Part shown: positions 1-11,090 of the stretch, piece by piece
Layout: each line of letters starts with the position of its first letter
Position numbering within the stretch: the stretch's first letter is position 1
NCBI GenBank assembly: GCA_900617975.1
Contig: UZAE01000782.1
Location: forward strand, 1 to 18,267
Source of the DNA: Rodentolepis nana
Lineage: Eukaryota; Platyhelminthes; Cestoda; Cyclophyllidea; Hymenolepididae
Reading direction: 5' to 3'
Length of the DNA: 18,267 nt
The notes under the pieces: generated by a model
What the model was told of the DNA's origin: nothing
The model's input: the letters and a program-made list of their open reading frames with translations, nothing else
Databases searched by the model: none
Position numbers and translations under genes: made by a program

Positions 1-42
1 ATCAAAACGCCTGCCATTTGAAATAAATAAATATATATATTT
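1..42 (+). repeat. SINE-like repeat copy 1: 3' end and tail only
   Basis: The first 20 bases end in ACGCCTGCCATTTG, the conserved 3' end of the family, followed by an AAATAAATAAATATATAT-type tail. The body lies outside the window. Confidence 0.75.
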
Positions 43-800
43 AAGTGGTTAAAACTATAGCCTATTGTATGTTTAAAATTCCGAATCATTGGCTATCTAG
101 CACTTGAATCATCTGTGAGATGAACGTTAAATTAATGTGCGTTTTAGTATTAAGGATAATTGTAAAGTTATCACCCCTGTGAAATGAAAATATTCAATAT
201 TGAATGGAGTAATACATTAGAGCAAATATGGAACAATTATTAAATTATTTCTACTTCAATTTAACTTCAGATTTTACTCTGTTTTTATGTGCATCTTTTC
301 TGTTGAGTCTAAATGAAATGATTTATGAATCCTCATCAAGACTTCTAATTACTGTATGCATTTTGTTGCTAACAACACCTTTTTTCCTGATTGAAAGTTA
401 GCTAATTAATGAAAAAAAATGATGATGAAAAATTTTTATTTCCACCAATTAAGATCTATCTGAAAAAATGGGGTCAAACTTTTCGATGACTCATCATCCA
501 GTTACATTGCCTTTTGAATCATTTTTAAGTTCTCATACGAGAATATGGAAATTATACTATGACTCAGCTATCGGTGTCACCTGAATACCATAGTGTTCAT
601 AAATAAATAATATATTTATGGACTAGAATGAGGGTGCGATTCATCTTGATATTTGAAATTAATCTTCTAATAGATAATATTATTTAGTTTTTTACATTAA
701 GTTAGGTAGGGTTAATATGGTAATACGCCATAAGTGATAACAGATAAGAAAATTTCTGGAAGGCTACAATTAATTTTCTCTATGAATTGTACTTGCTGCA
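43..800. other. AT-rich spacer, no gene seen
   Basis: It lies between two repeat copies whose tails face each other. Stops are frequent in all frames. Confidence 0.6.
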
Positions 801-1130
801 ATAATTTATTTATAACAAATGGCAGGCGTACTGATAGTTATCATTAGCCCTTTAGTTGACTTCAGGCTTCACAGGGGGGGAGGAGGAATATCAAAGTGAG
901 AAGAATTTAGGAGGGGGAATAGAAGGGTGTTTCAAAGATGCAAAAGAAACCGACACAAAGGCTCAGAAAGGGTAAGATGAGTACTGTGTAGGGGTCGAAT
1001 ATGACACACAGTGGGGGGTGATGGGTGTTTAAAGTGAGAAGTCAACTGCCGATTAATAGACTTTTTTGTCGTATGAGTATACGTTGCCCAGGGTGCACCA
1101 CGCGGAGGCAAGTCTGTTCCACTCCCCACT
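801..1130 (-). repeat. SINE-like repeat copy 2: near full length
   Basis: In element orientation the 5' end is at about 1130 (GTGG-GGAGTGG, then GACTTGCCTCC and the conserved GGTGCACCCTGGGCAACG). The 3' end CGCCTGCCATTTG is at 816, followed by an A/T tail (815-801). A near-palindrome TGATAGTTATCA lies near the 3' end (832-843). The copy matches copy 6 over its whole length. A TTCGACC motif could be a Pol III B box, but the A box is unclear, so the tRNA origin is unproven. The apparent 68-codon frame inside it is repeat sequence and not a gene. Confidence 0.85.
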
Positions 1131-1612
1131 TGATACAATAATCAAATCTCATTAGTAAATTAAAAGCCAACGATAATAATCACACAATTCAGCCGATTTT
1201 GATGGCATTTTTTAATTACCTGTCTCCACATATCAAGTCTTCTAGTTCACCAAACTTGATTAATTCTTCTTTTAACGATAATACTATTGGGAATAGGCCT
1301 TCTTTTCATCACTCTGTTCTCTTAATTACAATGAAGTTTGATGTGGTGAGATGGGCTATAGCAGCCATTTTTTTCTATTCTATATAAATCAGGGTTATGC
1401 CAATCATTTACTGGTTTATAAAAACTGAATACAGTCGGATCAAGAAACCTATTTCAATACCTGCCTAAGATAAAATAATCCTTGGTCATGCAGATTTCAT
1501 GAAATTGAGGGGGAAGTGAGTACACTTTTCGGGATAAAAAGTCATCCTGTTGGGTGACTCCCATTTAGGCGGGCAAAGTAAGAGCCCTCACTAAATTCTT
1601 GGTACTTAAAAT

Positions 1613-1615
<3 letters not shown>

Positions 1616-1647
<32 letters not shown>
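1616..1647. repeat. (AT)16 microsatellite
   Basis: There are sixteen uninterrupted AT dinucleotides. The tract is self-complementary and prone to length change. It probably lies in the intron before the GPCR exon. Confidence 0.97.
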
Positions 1648-1649
<2 letters not shown>

Positions 1650-2815
1650 ACTCCAGTTTGCAAAGTTACATGGTTTCCGGAAAATGGAGGTCAGGGTTGA
1701 CTTCTAGGTACAGAGGTTATTAATGTTTTTTCCTGGGTGTATGCTCAGAGCCACGAGATGAAAGTTGCATTCCCGTAAATTTTCAGGAGGAAAATAATTC
1801 CATTCTGTGTCATTTTATTTTCATGGAGTATCGCGTCGTAAGTGTTTACGTAGGCAAAGCCATAATTCAACTTAAAACGATGAGTACAAAAATGGCCTTT
1901 CTGAACTGGATTTAACTAATTTCCCAATCTCTTACGAATCAATAATGTGTATATAAAGAGAGAGTTAATATGCGGAACATACGAGAAATTTTAATTTCGA
2001 ATTCATATATTCTTCCAAATTGCTATAAATGAAAAGAAAAATGTGATAACTTTACATCGATGAAAAGCAGTAGGCAGTATTACAATCCAACGGGAGTTAA
2101 GGGAAAGGATCAGATGGAAGTGGCAATTGACTTTAGGGTATTAAAGAGCCCTACAATTTCATCTTTGAATTCAGGGTGTTTGTTCCTTATTCTTTGATTC
2201 GCTGTTTCATTGCTTTCCAATGCTAAAATTGAACGAAGTGTAAAGTGCAGAGCGTATTTACGACTGGTTTTAGATGACTTATACTTGTGCATTGTTTAAT
2301 CATTTTTCAGTACATTTAGATGAAATTACAATGGTTAAAAACCAGAATAATAAAAAATCGGATTTTTGAATAAGAATAGGCCAAATAAAAAAATCAAAGC
2401 TTCATTGGATTTTTTGATTCTATTATGAAGAGACCTATCATAAAGTTAGAGCCATCCCTTCTAATGTCAATAAGGCACAGAATTTCTGAAATTTCTGATT
2501 TGAGCACATAAAAATTGTCTATTTTAATTTTTATGACATGATGACGCATTTCTTCCATTTCATTGGGTGATTCATTTGGGGCCCACGATTAGGGAAAACC
2601 TTTGTCCTCTGGTTTTTACACTTATCAAAATTTCCAGTGCAATCATACCAGACAATAGTATCAATTCGTTTCCTATAATATCAACATATAGACCTTTTTA
2701 AATTCCTCTTCAACACAATGTGAGTCTTAAATTTTTGAAGGTATTCAAATAAGTGTTTGTCAACCTTCATCAAGTACTACTAGAGCGTAGAAAAATGTCA
2801 ACAAATCTTAAAAAT

Positions 2816-2843
2816 GGGTGGTTGGGGAGGGGGGGGGTGGGGG
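2816..2843 (+). repeat. G-rich tract with G-quadruplex potential
   Basis: G runs of 3, 4, 9 and 5 are separated by short loops, matching the four-run G-quadruplex pattern. Function is unknown. Confidence 0.7.
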
Positions 2844-2973
2844 AACTACTGATAAGTCAAATGGAAATAAATTAAAAGATAGCGGTGCTTTAAATTATGA
2901 AAATTAAAACTCATATCATTTAAACCTCAAAAAAGATTGGGAACATGTGGAAAAGTAAGTATATTGATTATTT

Positions 2974-2988
2974 CCCCCCCCCCCCCCC
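2974..2988 (+). repeat. C15 homopolymer
   Basis: Fifteen C residues, about 130 bases after a G-rich tract on the same strand. The length may be unstable or mis-called in sequencing. Confidence 0.9.
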
Positions 2989-3848
2989 TCCTTCCACCGA
3001 TATTTCTCTGTAATGAGGTATCTTTGCAGTGCCAGCGAATGCTAATGAGCTCTGTGAATTTAAATTGTGCTGATTCCAATTGCTCATCATAGCTAGAAAC
3101 GTATCGAGATGACGCCTCACACATTTAACTGCATAATCTGACAAATAAGTCCCAAATATCGGGAAAGTCAGTTTACTCACAATTTTGGGAGAATGACTGA
3201 AAAATTCGAAATTTAAGCTAAATAGATTCACAGATATGTTTGCTTAAAAATTAGTTTTCGATTTTGGCTTGATCATTCAATATTTGAAAACAGCATTATC
3301 CCTTGAAGCTGTGCGTCGAAATTAAGATGAATCCAAGACTGTTGATATATCATCCAGATTTGTTAATTATAAATCAACAAAAATAAACGATCTGAAAAAA
3401 CAATACTCAGTGGAATTTGTTGAATTTCAAATTAAAACACATTCTTCCTAAGATTTGAAACAGTGTGTTTTTGTTAAAGTTTTCAAATTCATATGAAACT
3501 AATAAAATAGCTTTGTAAAAATTCACCTTGCATTTTTGTATGTTTTCTAAATTTAATTTTAAGTGTCGTACATGAACTTGAAGTACCATCCATGGTTTAA
3601 TAAATTGTCAAGAGAACAACAAACACCTCTCTAAACTTCTTGGACCTCAAGGAGCCAACCATGAAGAATTTAGTTTGTAGTTTTCTATTGAAAATCTTTC
3701 AGTCATGCTTCATCCTAAAATTTACGATTTTGAACTCAACGATCACTATGTTTGACTAGTAAAGAAGTTGAATATAATTTACATTTTGAGAGTAAAGATG
3801 ATTTGCCATTGATGGTTTTATTTTAATATAGTTTTCCACTCTTTTTAG

Positions 3849-4247
3849 ATACCCTCTTCTGTAAGCCACATAATATGGGGAATTTGGAGTGAGAGTTCAA
3901 ACTTTACCATCCCTTGGATGGTCGTGAATGAAGTCGGAAACCTCTTCATTACAGTTAACCATTCGGTCAACATCATCCCCTACTACCTATTCAGCAAGCG
4001 ATTCCGCACCCTCTTTGTGGTGATCTACTTTGGTTGGATTAAGCGTTGTTACAATATTCAGAAGAAAGTCACTCCTCTTAGCCGACAAATCCTTCCGACT
4101 TCATCTCCAAATGCAAGACCACGAATGCTCTCCAGAACTAATTTTCAACCTATCATCCCACTAGCACCCATACACACTTCCCCAATTCCTCGAACGCCCT
4201 TAACAGATAAGAATGGCTCCTGCTCTTTCATTCTAGTCAAACTTTGA
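3849..4247 (+). CDS. Last coding exon of a class A G-protein-coupled receptor (partial gene)
   Basis: The exon follows a clear acceptor (TTCCACTCTTTTTAG) in phase 0 and encodes 132 residues to a TGA. It starts at the likely TM6 proline (IPSSV), then gives the third extracellular loop with a glycosylation motif NFT (18-20). TM7 (about 20-46) has the pattern NLFITVNHSVN-IIPYY, then helix 8 with SKRFR and a Cys that could be palmitoylated (KRC), then a Ser/Pro/Thr-rich tail. The N...SVN...Y-LFxKxFR pattern is characteristic of rhodopsin-family peptide receptors such as invertebrate FMRFamide-type receptors; ligand assignment is an inference. The usual NPxxY is N41-I-I-P44-Y45, with the proline shifted two places. 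The ATG at 3918 is an internal Met in TM7, not a start. TM1-TM6 are missing from the window. Confidence 0.8.
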   Translation: MPSSVSHIIWGIWSESSNFTIPWMVVNEVGNLFITVNHSVNIIPYYLFSKRFRTLFVVIYFGWIKRCYNIQKKVTPLSRQILPTSSPNARPRMLSRTNFQPIIPLAPIHTSPIPRTPLTDKNGSCSFILVKL

Positions 4248-6170
4248 AAAAAGTGAACGGTGAATTTTGCAAAGTATTGGAGACAGTTCACAAATGAAAA
4301 GCAATCACTCTGACCCATTCACAAGCGATGTGTTTCTCTCAGCGGAGAAGTTCAATTATTTTCTACCGTCCTTTCTCTCCCTTTCCCTCACATAATCACA
4401 AGTCGAAATAATTCAAAAACAAAGAAAAAAATTTTTAGAATGGCGGCACACTCTATGTATCGATGTAATTCGTATTATTTATTGTGGCAGTTGGACTAAG
4501 AGTGGTTGGATTTTAAAGTACAAATTAATGGGATAATTATAGATTAGGATATATGCATGTATGCAAATTGAAGTTCCGCTCCAATAATTATAAAAGAAAG
4601 TAAATCTTACCTGATTTAGAACGGCACATGCCAAACATAATATTCAAACACCTACCCGTGAGGTTCAGTAAATGCGCTCATAAAATTTCCCGATTTCCGA
4701 CCTAATCCAAAGACTCACGTGGGTCTTTGAAAGCAAATTCACCCGAAGTCAAATGTTGAACTTGGCGAGGTGGTCACAACACCTCCTAAGAAAAGAAGCA
4801 CAACGTTAAAAATATAGCAATTAAAGTTCGGATTTCCTGCAGAATAACCCTTAATATTGTATTTCTAGATTTAAGAATAATTAATTGTATATCTCCAATG
4901 TGATTTTGAAAAGTTGATATTTCCATTAAGGCGTCACTCTTTGCAACTAATTAGAATGCTGCTTACAGCATGCAATTACTAGGTGAGAGCCTCAATCACC
5001 GAGCAAGGTTGATTTAGAGGCAGGAACGATAGTATGCGTGGCAGGAGCCAAAAAACTTTGTTATAGTCGCCTTATTGAAAAGTTGTGAGTGAGGAACTAG
5101 AAAGAGCATGATATAGTACCATGTGGAATCGAAACGAACATTTCTTGCAATAATCAGTTAAGGAAAGTATGATTGAGATGTGATCTATCCAATATATCCG
5201 GAAAATGAATTCTAAAATAGATTAATCGCAAGCATAACTTCTTGGCGTCTAATTTGTTATTTACGCGTTACACAGACATTTATATTTGCTTACTTAATCT
5301 ATATGCTATGCCATAATGGAGATCCATTTTGACTAGACTCTCTACGCTTCTAATCCACCTGGCCTTTAGGGCACTATTGTGAATAGGCAGCTTAAATAAA
5401 TAGTAAACATTTATTTAGGGGGAGAAAATAAACTCTACCTAAGGTCGATCCTCAGAAGACCTCTTAATACCACGTCTCATGGGAAGGTACATTCAAGAGG
5501 CAAGTTAAATCTATTGCTTTTCATAACATACCACGTAGGTGTCTATGAAATTATTGCGCGCTTCTTCTAAAGTGAATATTTTTTGTAGAGAGTCAGGGAA
5601 GTTTTATGTAATTAGAGCCAGGTCTCTCTACTAGTATTCGGCTAACAGTGAGCGAAATACATTTCTTTAATTGTAGTAAAAAGGAGTCTGGAAATTCAAA
5701 TTTTCTCTAGCATTTGGATAATCTACCTAATCCTCCTTTGGCAATGACTTGTAAATGTGTTTAAACTATATTCATACTTTAATGGGCTCAATTTTGGGAA
5801 TAATTAATCTCACAGAAGTCATATGTCAAGATATTACAAGAGCCTACCTTCTGTAGGCTCAATTTTGGGAATAGTTAATGAGGTTGATTATTCTGATTGT
5901 GTACCATAATTAGATGATTTTTTTAACACTTAAAATTATCCGATTGGAAATTATCTAGTTAGATTAATGCAAAGTTGCCTGATCAATTGGAAAAAAATGT
6001 TGTCACTCGTTATTTGTCTGTCGTTTCGTATCATCTTAAATTCAAATGCTGGTAATTGACAAAATCTTGGTTTCACTTATAAATGCCTATTATTTTAAAC
6101 TTATGAATGCACAATTGATTACTTTGTACGAAATTGACCTTTAACCGCCAAACAAGGAAGTCCTCCAAGT
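4248..6170. other. Region downstream of the GPCR exon
   Basis: It should start with the receptor 3' UTR. No AATAAA is close; variants AGTAAA (about 4667) and CATAAA (about 4679) are the nearest, and a canonical AATAAA appears only near 5394. Otherwise it is AT-rich with a short duplication at 5783-5884 and no supportable gene. Confidence 0.5.
5783..5884 (+). repeat. Short direct duplication
   Basis: GGCTCAATTTTGGGAATA-ATTAAT occurs at about 5784 and again at about 5856 with a single change (A to G), about 72 bases apart. The GGAATAATTAATCTCA part recurs at about 14911. No gene is seen in it. Confidence 0.7.
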
Positions 6171-6500
6171 GTGTAGTGTAGTGTAGTGTGGTTGACTTAC
6201 TTCACGTGGTGGACCCTGGGCAAAGTATACACTTACGGCAACAAAGTCTATATACCAGCAGTTGACATCTGACTTCAAACTACCACGACCCGACTGTATT
6301 TCATATTAGAGCTCTTTAACAATACTCAACTTACCTTTTTTCTCTACCTTTGTGTCTGTCTTTTAATTCTGTTAATCACTCTTCCGTTCCACTCTCGACT
6401 TTTTATGACTTTGATACTCCTCCCCTCTGTGTGATGCCAAAAGCTATTATGATAACGTTCCCATTCTCAGATATTCACTGACTATCAGGCCTGGATACTC
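6171..6500 (+). repeat. SINE-like repeat copy 3: diverged, with insertion
   Basis: The 5' end carries a short pentamer run (GTGTA about four times, 6171-6190), then ACTTACTTCACGTGGTGGAC and CCTGGGCAAAG as in the other copies. Near the 3' end about 24 bases (6457-6480) separate GATAAC from ACTATCAGGCCTG, which are contiguous in other copies. The tail is lost. It is the most diverged of the long copies. Confidence 0.8.
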
Positions 6501-8379
6501 CAATAACCAAATGTTTTAAAATGATTTGAGCCAAATTTTTAAAAATTATTTAAATTTCAACAAAAACAGATTTTGCCTGTATAATTCATTAACATTATTC
6601 TTGTGATGAACAGATTTTTCTGGTGCTATAGGTCCCAAAATTCCTCTGAACTACAATTTTTTGAAATGTGTAAATATTCACGATAATTAACAATATTTAA
6701 AATTCGGTAAAAAGAATATGTAACTTAAAGTCTTCCTATTCCGCATTTCTTAGTGCCCATACCGTTTTGCAGTTTTAGTAACAAAGAAAAAATACTTGTG
6801 AGGATTGCGCTCAAATCACTTGGGAAATACTGCGATGCGAACATCGGAAAATGAAATAGGAAAATTTTATCCAAACTTACTCTTCTCTTAAATTGAAGTA
6901 AATTAACTAAGCGGCTTTAAGAGTCTTCTCTTTTTCACATCCCGTACTCTCTTAATTGAGATGCTTCCATATAATGAAAGGATTGAATAATAGTTTGCCT
7001 AGCCATTGGTGATGAAATATTCTTTGTTATCGAGCCTATTCGACAAGTACTCTACAGTTGTATAGTTTATCAATACACCATTAGCCCTCATTTTGCTGGC
7101 AAAATTAGTTTTTTTTTCTGTAACATGTAAATAATAATGCTTTATAATAGATGGTGCAGAAAAATGCTTTTTGATTGATACCCAGTGAATTTATGCAATA
7201 ATGCCAAATTGTAAAGAACATTATCTTCATAATATGCATTTGCATACTGCAAATTAAAAATGCTTAGAGCAGATTTGTTGGAACTTTAGAAATAAATAAT
7301 AAATATATGAAACACTATAACCATGACCAGCACTTTTCCCTATAAATATATACCTCATATTCATTTTAATTTGCCTAATTAACGACATTGGTTCCAATCT
7401 GAACCTGAAGAAATCAAAGAACCCGATCGTCAGTAGAGACATCGTTCAAAACAAATAAATTAATTTATGAATCCATTTTGGTAAGCTTGAAAGCAGAAAT
7501 TCTGAGTTCTTGTTTGTGATCAAAAGATTGATTAAAGTTAACGTTTTATACTTAAATAGCATCTCACCTATCGGTATTAATGAATTGCACGCGATTAATT
7601 GAAGAGCCTAAAAATAAAGTTCAGCCGATTCCAGCATTTTTCAATCTCTTGATAAAAAAAAATTTTCGAAGGTGGAATTTGCGAAAGAAGCAAGCATTTC
7701 AGATGATTAATTAAAAATATTCAAACAAGGCAAAACTATTAGCTGATCAGTTAATACTTATGTTAATACAGTATCTATTTTGGCACCTAACACGACAAAT
7801 TTGTGATAATTACGATAATGCAAACAACAAAGAAGGACTCTTTTAATCTATTAAGTAAAGGAATTAAAATGTTGAATATCACAATGGCATGTGCATTAGG
7901 AGACTTGGAGGTGGTGGGAGATGAGGTTCAATTAATGATTTCCATTTCAAGTCAGGAAATCTTCAAGAAATATGAGTTTGATATTCCGAAGTTTTACATG
8001 GCCTCTATCATGGCTTTTAATAGAAACTTCTTGGAATAGCAAAACACTTCATTTCAGGAACTTTGTTATTGTGATATATGCATGTGATACGTGCATGTGA
8101 TTTTGAAATGCCTTCTTTGACAAAGTTGATGTTTGCTCTATAGAAGTTATTTAGAGGACTGTGTCTCAAGTTCCCTTGGCGGAAGTGCATACATTTTTTA
8201 ACGCACTCTGAGAAAAAATCATAAATCACAAAATTGACTTACTATTATTTTGTTGCACTTCGATTAACTTTGTGGCTTATTTAACCTTTGCGTCCAAAGG
8301 TAATCTTTATTGCTTCCTAAAAGAGGGCCCATTGGTATTGGAAATTGAGCAGGCTTTTTATCCAGTTAAATATTAACTT
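6501..8379. other. AT-rich spacer, no supportable gene
   Basis: The longest plus-strand frame (7803-8039, 78 codons) has no recognisable family and no convincing exon context. A 30-base stretch at 7620-7655 resembles 1188-1225 (TTCAGCCGATT...GCATTTTT-AAT). Confidence 0.5.
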
Positions 8380-8530
8380 GTGTGGAGTGCGCGATAAATT
8401 TACCTCCTCGTGGTGCTCATTGGGCAACGCCTACTCTTACGGCAAAAAAAGTCTGTACACTACCACGGACCGATTGTATGTCTTCTCCAGCTTCTTTGGA
8501 CCTATTTTGCACAACACTTAGTTTATGCTG
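8380..8530 (+). repeat. SINE-like repeat copy 4: 5' fragment with deletion
   Basis: It starts GTGTGGAGTGCGCGATA, matching the 5' end of copy 6, and continues through CGTGGTGCTCATTGGGCAACG. About 25 bases between AAAAAGTCTGTACAC and TACCACGGACCGA that are present in copy 3 are missing. Similarity fades at about 8530. A 114-codon frame from 8410 begins inside this repeat and is not credible as a gene. Confidence 0.75.
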
Positions 8531-9423
8531 CTCATAAAAGTATTTTCAGTTACCTCTGGATCGCAGTTCGTGGCTTTCACATTTGGACATTCCAAAAAGC
8601 AGATTTAGGAGCTCTGATCATATTAGATTCTACTTTAAATTGCATGAAATTCCAATGTAGTCCTGCTAAGACTCAATATAATCACTTTATGATCCAATTT
8701 TCCTATCATCAATTGCTTTTCAACCATTTAGATTTTGACGAATTAATACCTTAAAATAATTTGCTTGCCAACCAAAATTTTAATTCCTTGCTAACAAATC
8801 TTATATTGAAGCGAAACGGGATATCCATATTTGATCTTTGCATTCCCAATTTAATTTGATAATCAATAAGATTAAACAAAATATAATATCAAATATTGCC
8901 GGAATAAAATAAAACCCCCATCTTACGTGAACAAAATGCCTTAAAAAGTGAGTTAAGTTGTCTTAAAACTTTCCAACATGCTGATCGGGATGCGCTAATT
9001 GTATTTCATACCACATAAAATTTAACGAAATTGTATGGAAATCTTGGCAACACTCAATTTATCCACTTTTTGCTCCTCTTTTTGGATCGTCAATCGTATT
9101 TGTAACCACTTCGGCAATTCTAATTTAAATTTTCGAATCAAAGTTTGAATTTCCAAAAAAATATAAATTCTGCAATGTGATAGGTACTAACCTTATTTCC
9201 TTTTGAGTATTCTGCAGTTGGATTGCGAATAGTTTTGAAATAGCTACAAAATGTTAACAAAATAGTGGCATCTTTTTCCAAAAGTCGCATCTTAAGTTGA
9301 ACAAATACCAATGTTTTTGAATGATTAAGTAGGCAGAATGTTCTTCATGAGGAAATTTTGTTATCATCTAGTTTGTGATGTAGTGGATTTCAAACCGAAC
9401 TTCTTTTCGCTGGTTTATTACAA
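8531..9423. other. AT-rich spacer, nothing seen
   Basis: It lies between a truncated plus-oriented repeat and a truncated minus-oriented repeat. No coding-like stretch was found. Confidence 0.5.
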
Positions 9424-9515
9424 CATATTTATTTCAACTGCCAGGCGATTTGATAGTTATCATTAGCCATTAGCTGACTTCGAACTTCACAGAGGGGAGA
9501 AACATTAAAGTGAGT
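9424..9515 (-). repeat. SINE-like repeat copy 5: 5'-truncated
   Basis: Only the 3' 80 bases are present, in reverse: CAACTGCCAGGCG at 9435, then TGATAGTTATCATTAGCC and the GAAC/GGACTTC-type block to about 9515. An ATTTATTT tail precedes it. 5' truncation is usual for retroposed copies. Confidence 0.75.
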
Positions 9516-11011
9516 TAATACATCATCAATGTTCGGTCATTTATGATTTCCATACATTTTATCAGTAGCAGTTTTTCCGTACTAACTGTTAATTCAAATA
9601 ATTGAAAGTTGACTTTTCAAAAATTTCTAAGCTTTCGCATTAATATAAGAGGTTATTATCCCCATCTCTCATCTGCTTTTTCACTTGAGTAAACAACAAG
9701 ATATATCGATGAATTTATTTATGTTTCCACGTAAGCGATAAAAATTTAACTTGACACCTTGTTACGTTAAAATAGAACATTTCTTAGAAAGATTCTATAA
9801 ACTGTAAAACGGAATATGATGTCTAATTGTTCCCTCTAAATGACATAGCTTTCCGCTATTCCCATTACAGCACATTGAATAAACATACTAATCTCATCTG
9901 AGGATGAAGAGATTGACAATACTAAAGTTGCCATGCCTAAAAACACAGTTTTATCTTGTGATCAAACAATGGTTGCCGGGTATCCCAAAAAACTAGTTGT
10001 AACCCCTTTTTGTTCCTTTTTGTTCAACTTCATCCAACTTGTTCGTCACCATTTTGGCATGAGGCATTTTAAAGCACCAACAAAAATTTGATTTCTCGGA
10101 AAACAAAATTATTACGGCGGATAAACGAATAACCATGGATGTTTTCAAAATCGTTATGATGTTTATAAGAGTCGATCAAAATTATATTCAAAGTATTGCC
10201 CCTTTTAACCAAAAAGGGGTATCTAACATTGACCAAATACAAAGTCTACTTGAATAAATAAGTAGGAAATATTGTCATTTTCCGAATTGTGTTGCGGGAA
10301 GTTTCTAATTAAACTCCTTTCCCACTAAATTCAAATGGCGTTCGCTGTTAGATTGTAATTTGCATAAATTATCTTATTGAAAACACTCGCTTATTTATGA
10401 AGGGTTATAGTATGAGAGTTTAGAGCCAAAGTTATCGGCCTCAAATTTATCAAAATAATGAATTAATGCCCAATTTAGTCACCGATTCCAGTATGTGGGA
10501 AGTCAATTGGGAAAAATTTTGCTTATTGCTTGTGATTGCCTAAGCAGAAAGCTGTTTATGGTTTATTAGCCTACGACTGTAACCTGATATCAAGGAGGTA
10601 TTTTCCAATTCCCAATGTACATCACTTAAGGTTCACGATTTTCAGCTTAATTTACGCCCTGTTCTCTTGAACAAATCAACACTTATTGCACTCTCAGAAG
10701 ATTTATGGAACTTCGACGCCTTTCAATGAGGTTTCTTTCAATACTCGATAACCTAAATCAATTGTAGATGCTTCCTTAAAGTTTGGACAGTGTTTGCCTG
10801 AAAGTAATTCAAGAATCTCAGAAAGTACTAACTTTTTCTGCGATCTCAGATAAACAAAAGTATAGGCTTCCAAATTTCACGTTTATTTAAGAATTTTGTC
10901 CGGGCGGAATTGGTTAGTTTATTTGTAATTTTGGATAGGGTTTGCACATTGTCTCATTTTTGAGGATATGGCTCAATACGATTCAAAAAAATCAAATGAT
11001 TGCCAAAAAAT
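9516..11011. other. Spacer downstream of the serpin
   Basis: AT-rich sequence ending at the serpin polyadenylation signal. No exon or repeat copy is recognised. Confidence 0.5.
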
Positions 11012-11017
11012 TTTATT
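11012..11017 (-). terminator. Polyadenylation signal of the serpin
   Basis: The plus strand TTTATT here reads AATAAA on the minus strand, about 75 bases past the serpin stop at 11091-11093. It is the first canonical signal after the stop and suggests a 3' UTR of about 90-100 nt. Confidence 0.6.
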
Positions 11018-11090
11018 TTACTAACAGGCTCAAAAAAGATTCGATTTTGTCAAAGATTTCAGAGTTCCTTAAAATGCCATGCTTGTTTTA

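Larger units (their letters stand above)
1131..3848 (+). other. Probable 3' part of the intron before the GPCR last exon
   Basis: Roughly the 2.7 kb before the GPCR exon holds no plus-strand frame long enough for TM1-TM6 (about 250 codons), so the donor should lie further left or outside the window. The stretch holds an (AT)16 microsatellite, a G-rich tract and a C15 tract. Short open frames exist at 1199-1387 (plus) and 2110-2292 (minus), but they match no family I recognise. Confidence 0.45.

Noticed and set aside
1..832. Inverted ACGCCTGCCATTTG / CAAATGGCAGGCGT pair read as terminal inverted repeats of an 0.8-kb transposon
   Set aside because: The same end occurs in four other places followed by A/T tails, so these are two separate convergent repeat copies.
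932..1138. 68-codon minus-strand frame
   Set aside because: It lies inside SINE-like copy 2. The same peptide-like pattern reappears broken in copy 6, so it follows repeat identity and not protein conservation.
1199..1387. 62-codon plus-strand frame ending in a hydrophobic stretch, considered as an upstream GPCR exon
   Set aside because: The hydrophobic end lacks any class A receptor motif, and it terminates in a stop, so it cannot join 3849.
2110..2292. 60-codon minus-strand frame with fairly protein-like composition
   Set aside because: No homology recognised, no acceptor before the ATG and no nearby polyadenylation signal; length is within chance for 18 kb.
2927..3231. Two overlapping minus-strand frames
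   Set aside because: Both read through the C15 homopolymer and end in polyglycine; artefacts of simple sequence.
7803..8039. 78-codon plus-strand frame
   Set aside because: No family resemblance, no convincing exon neighbours, AT-rich codon use like the spacer. It cannot be excluded as a lone exon.
8410..8754. 114-codon plus-strand frame
   Set aside because: Starts inside repeat copy 4 and runs into unrelated sequence; no domain is recognisable.
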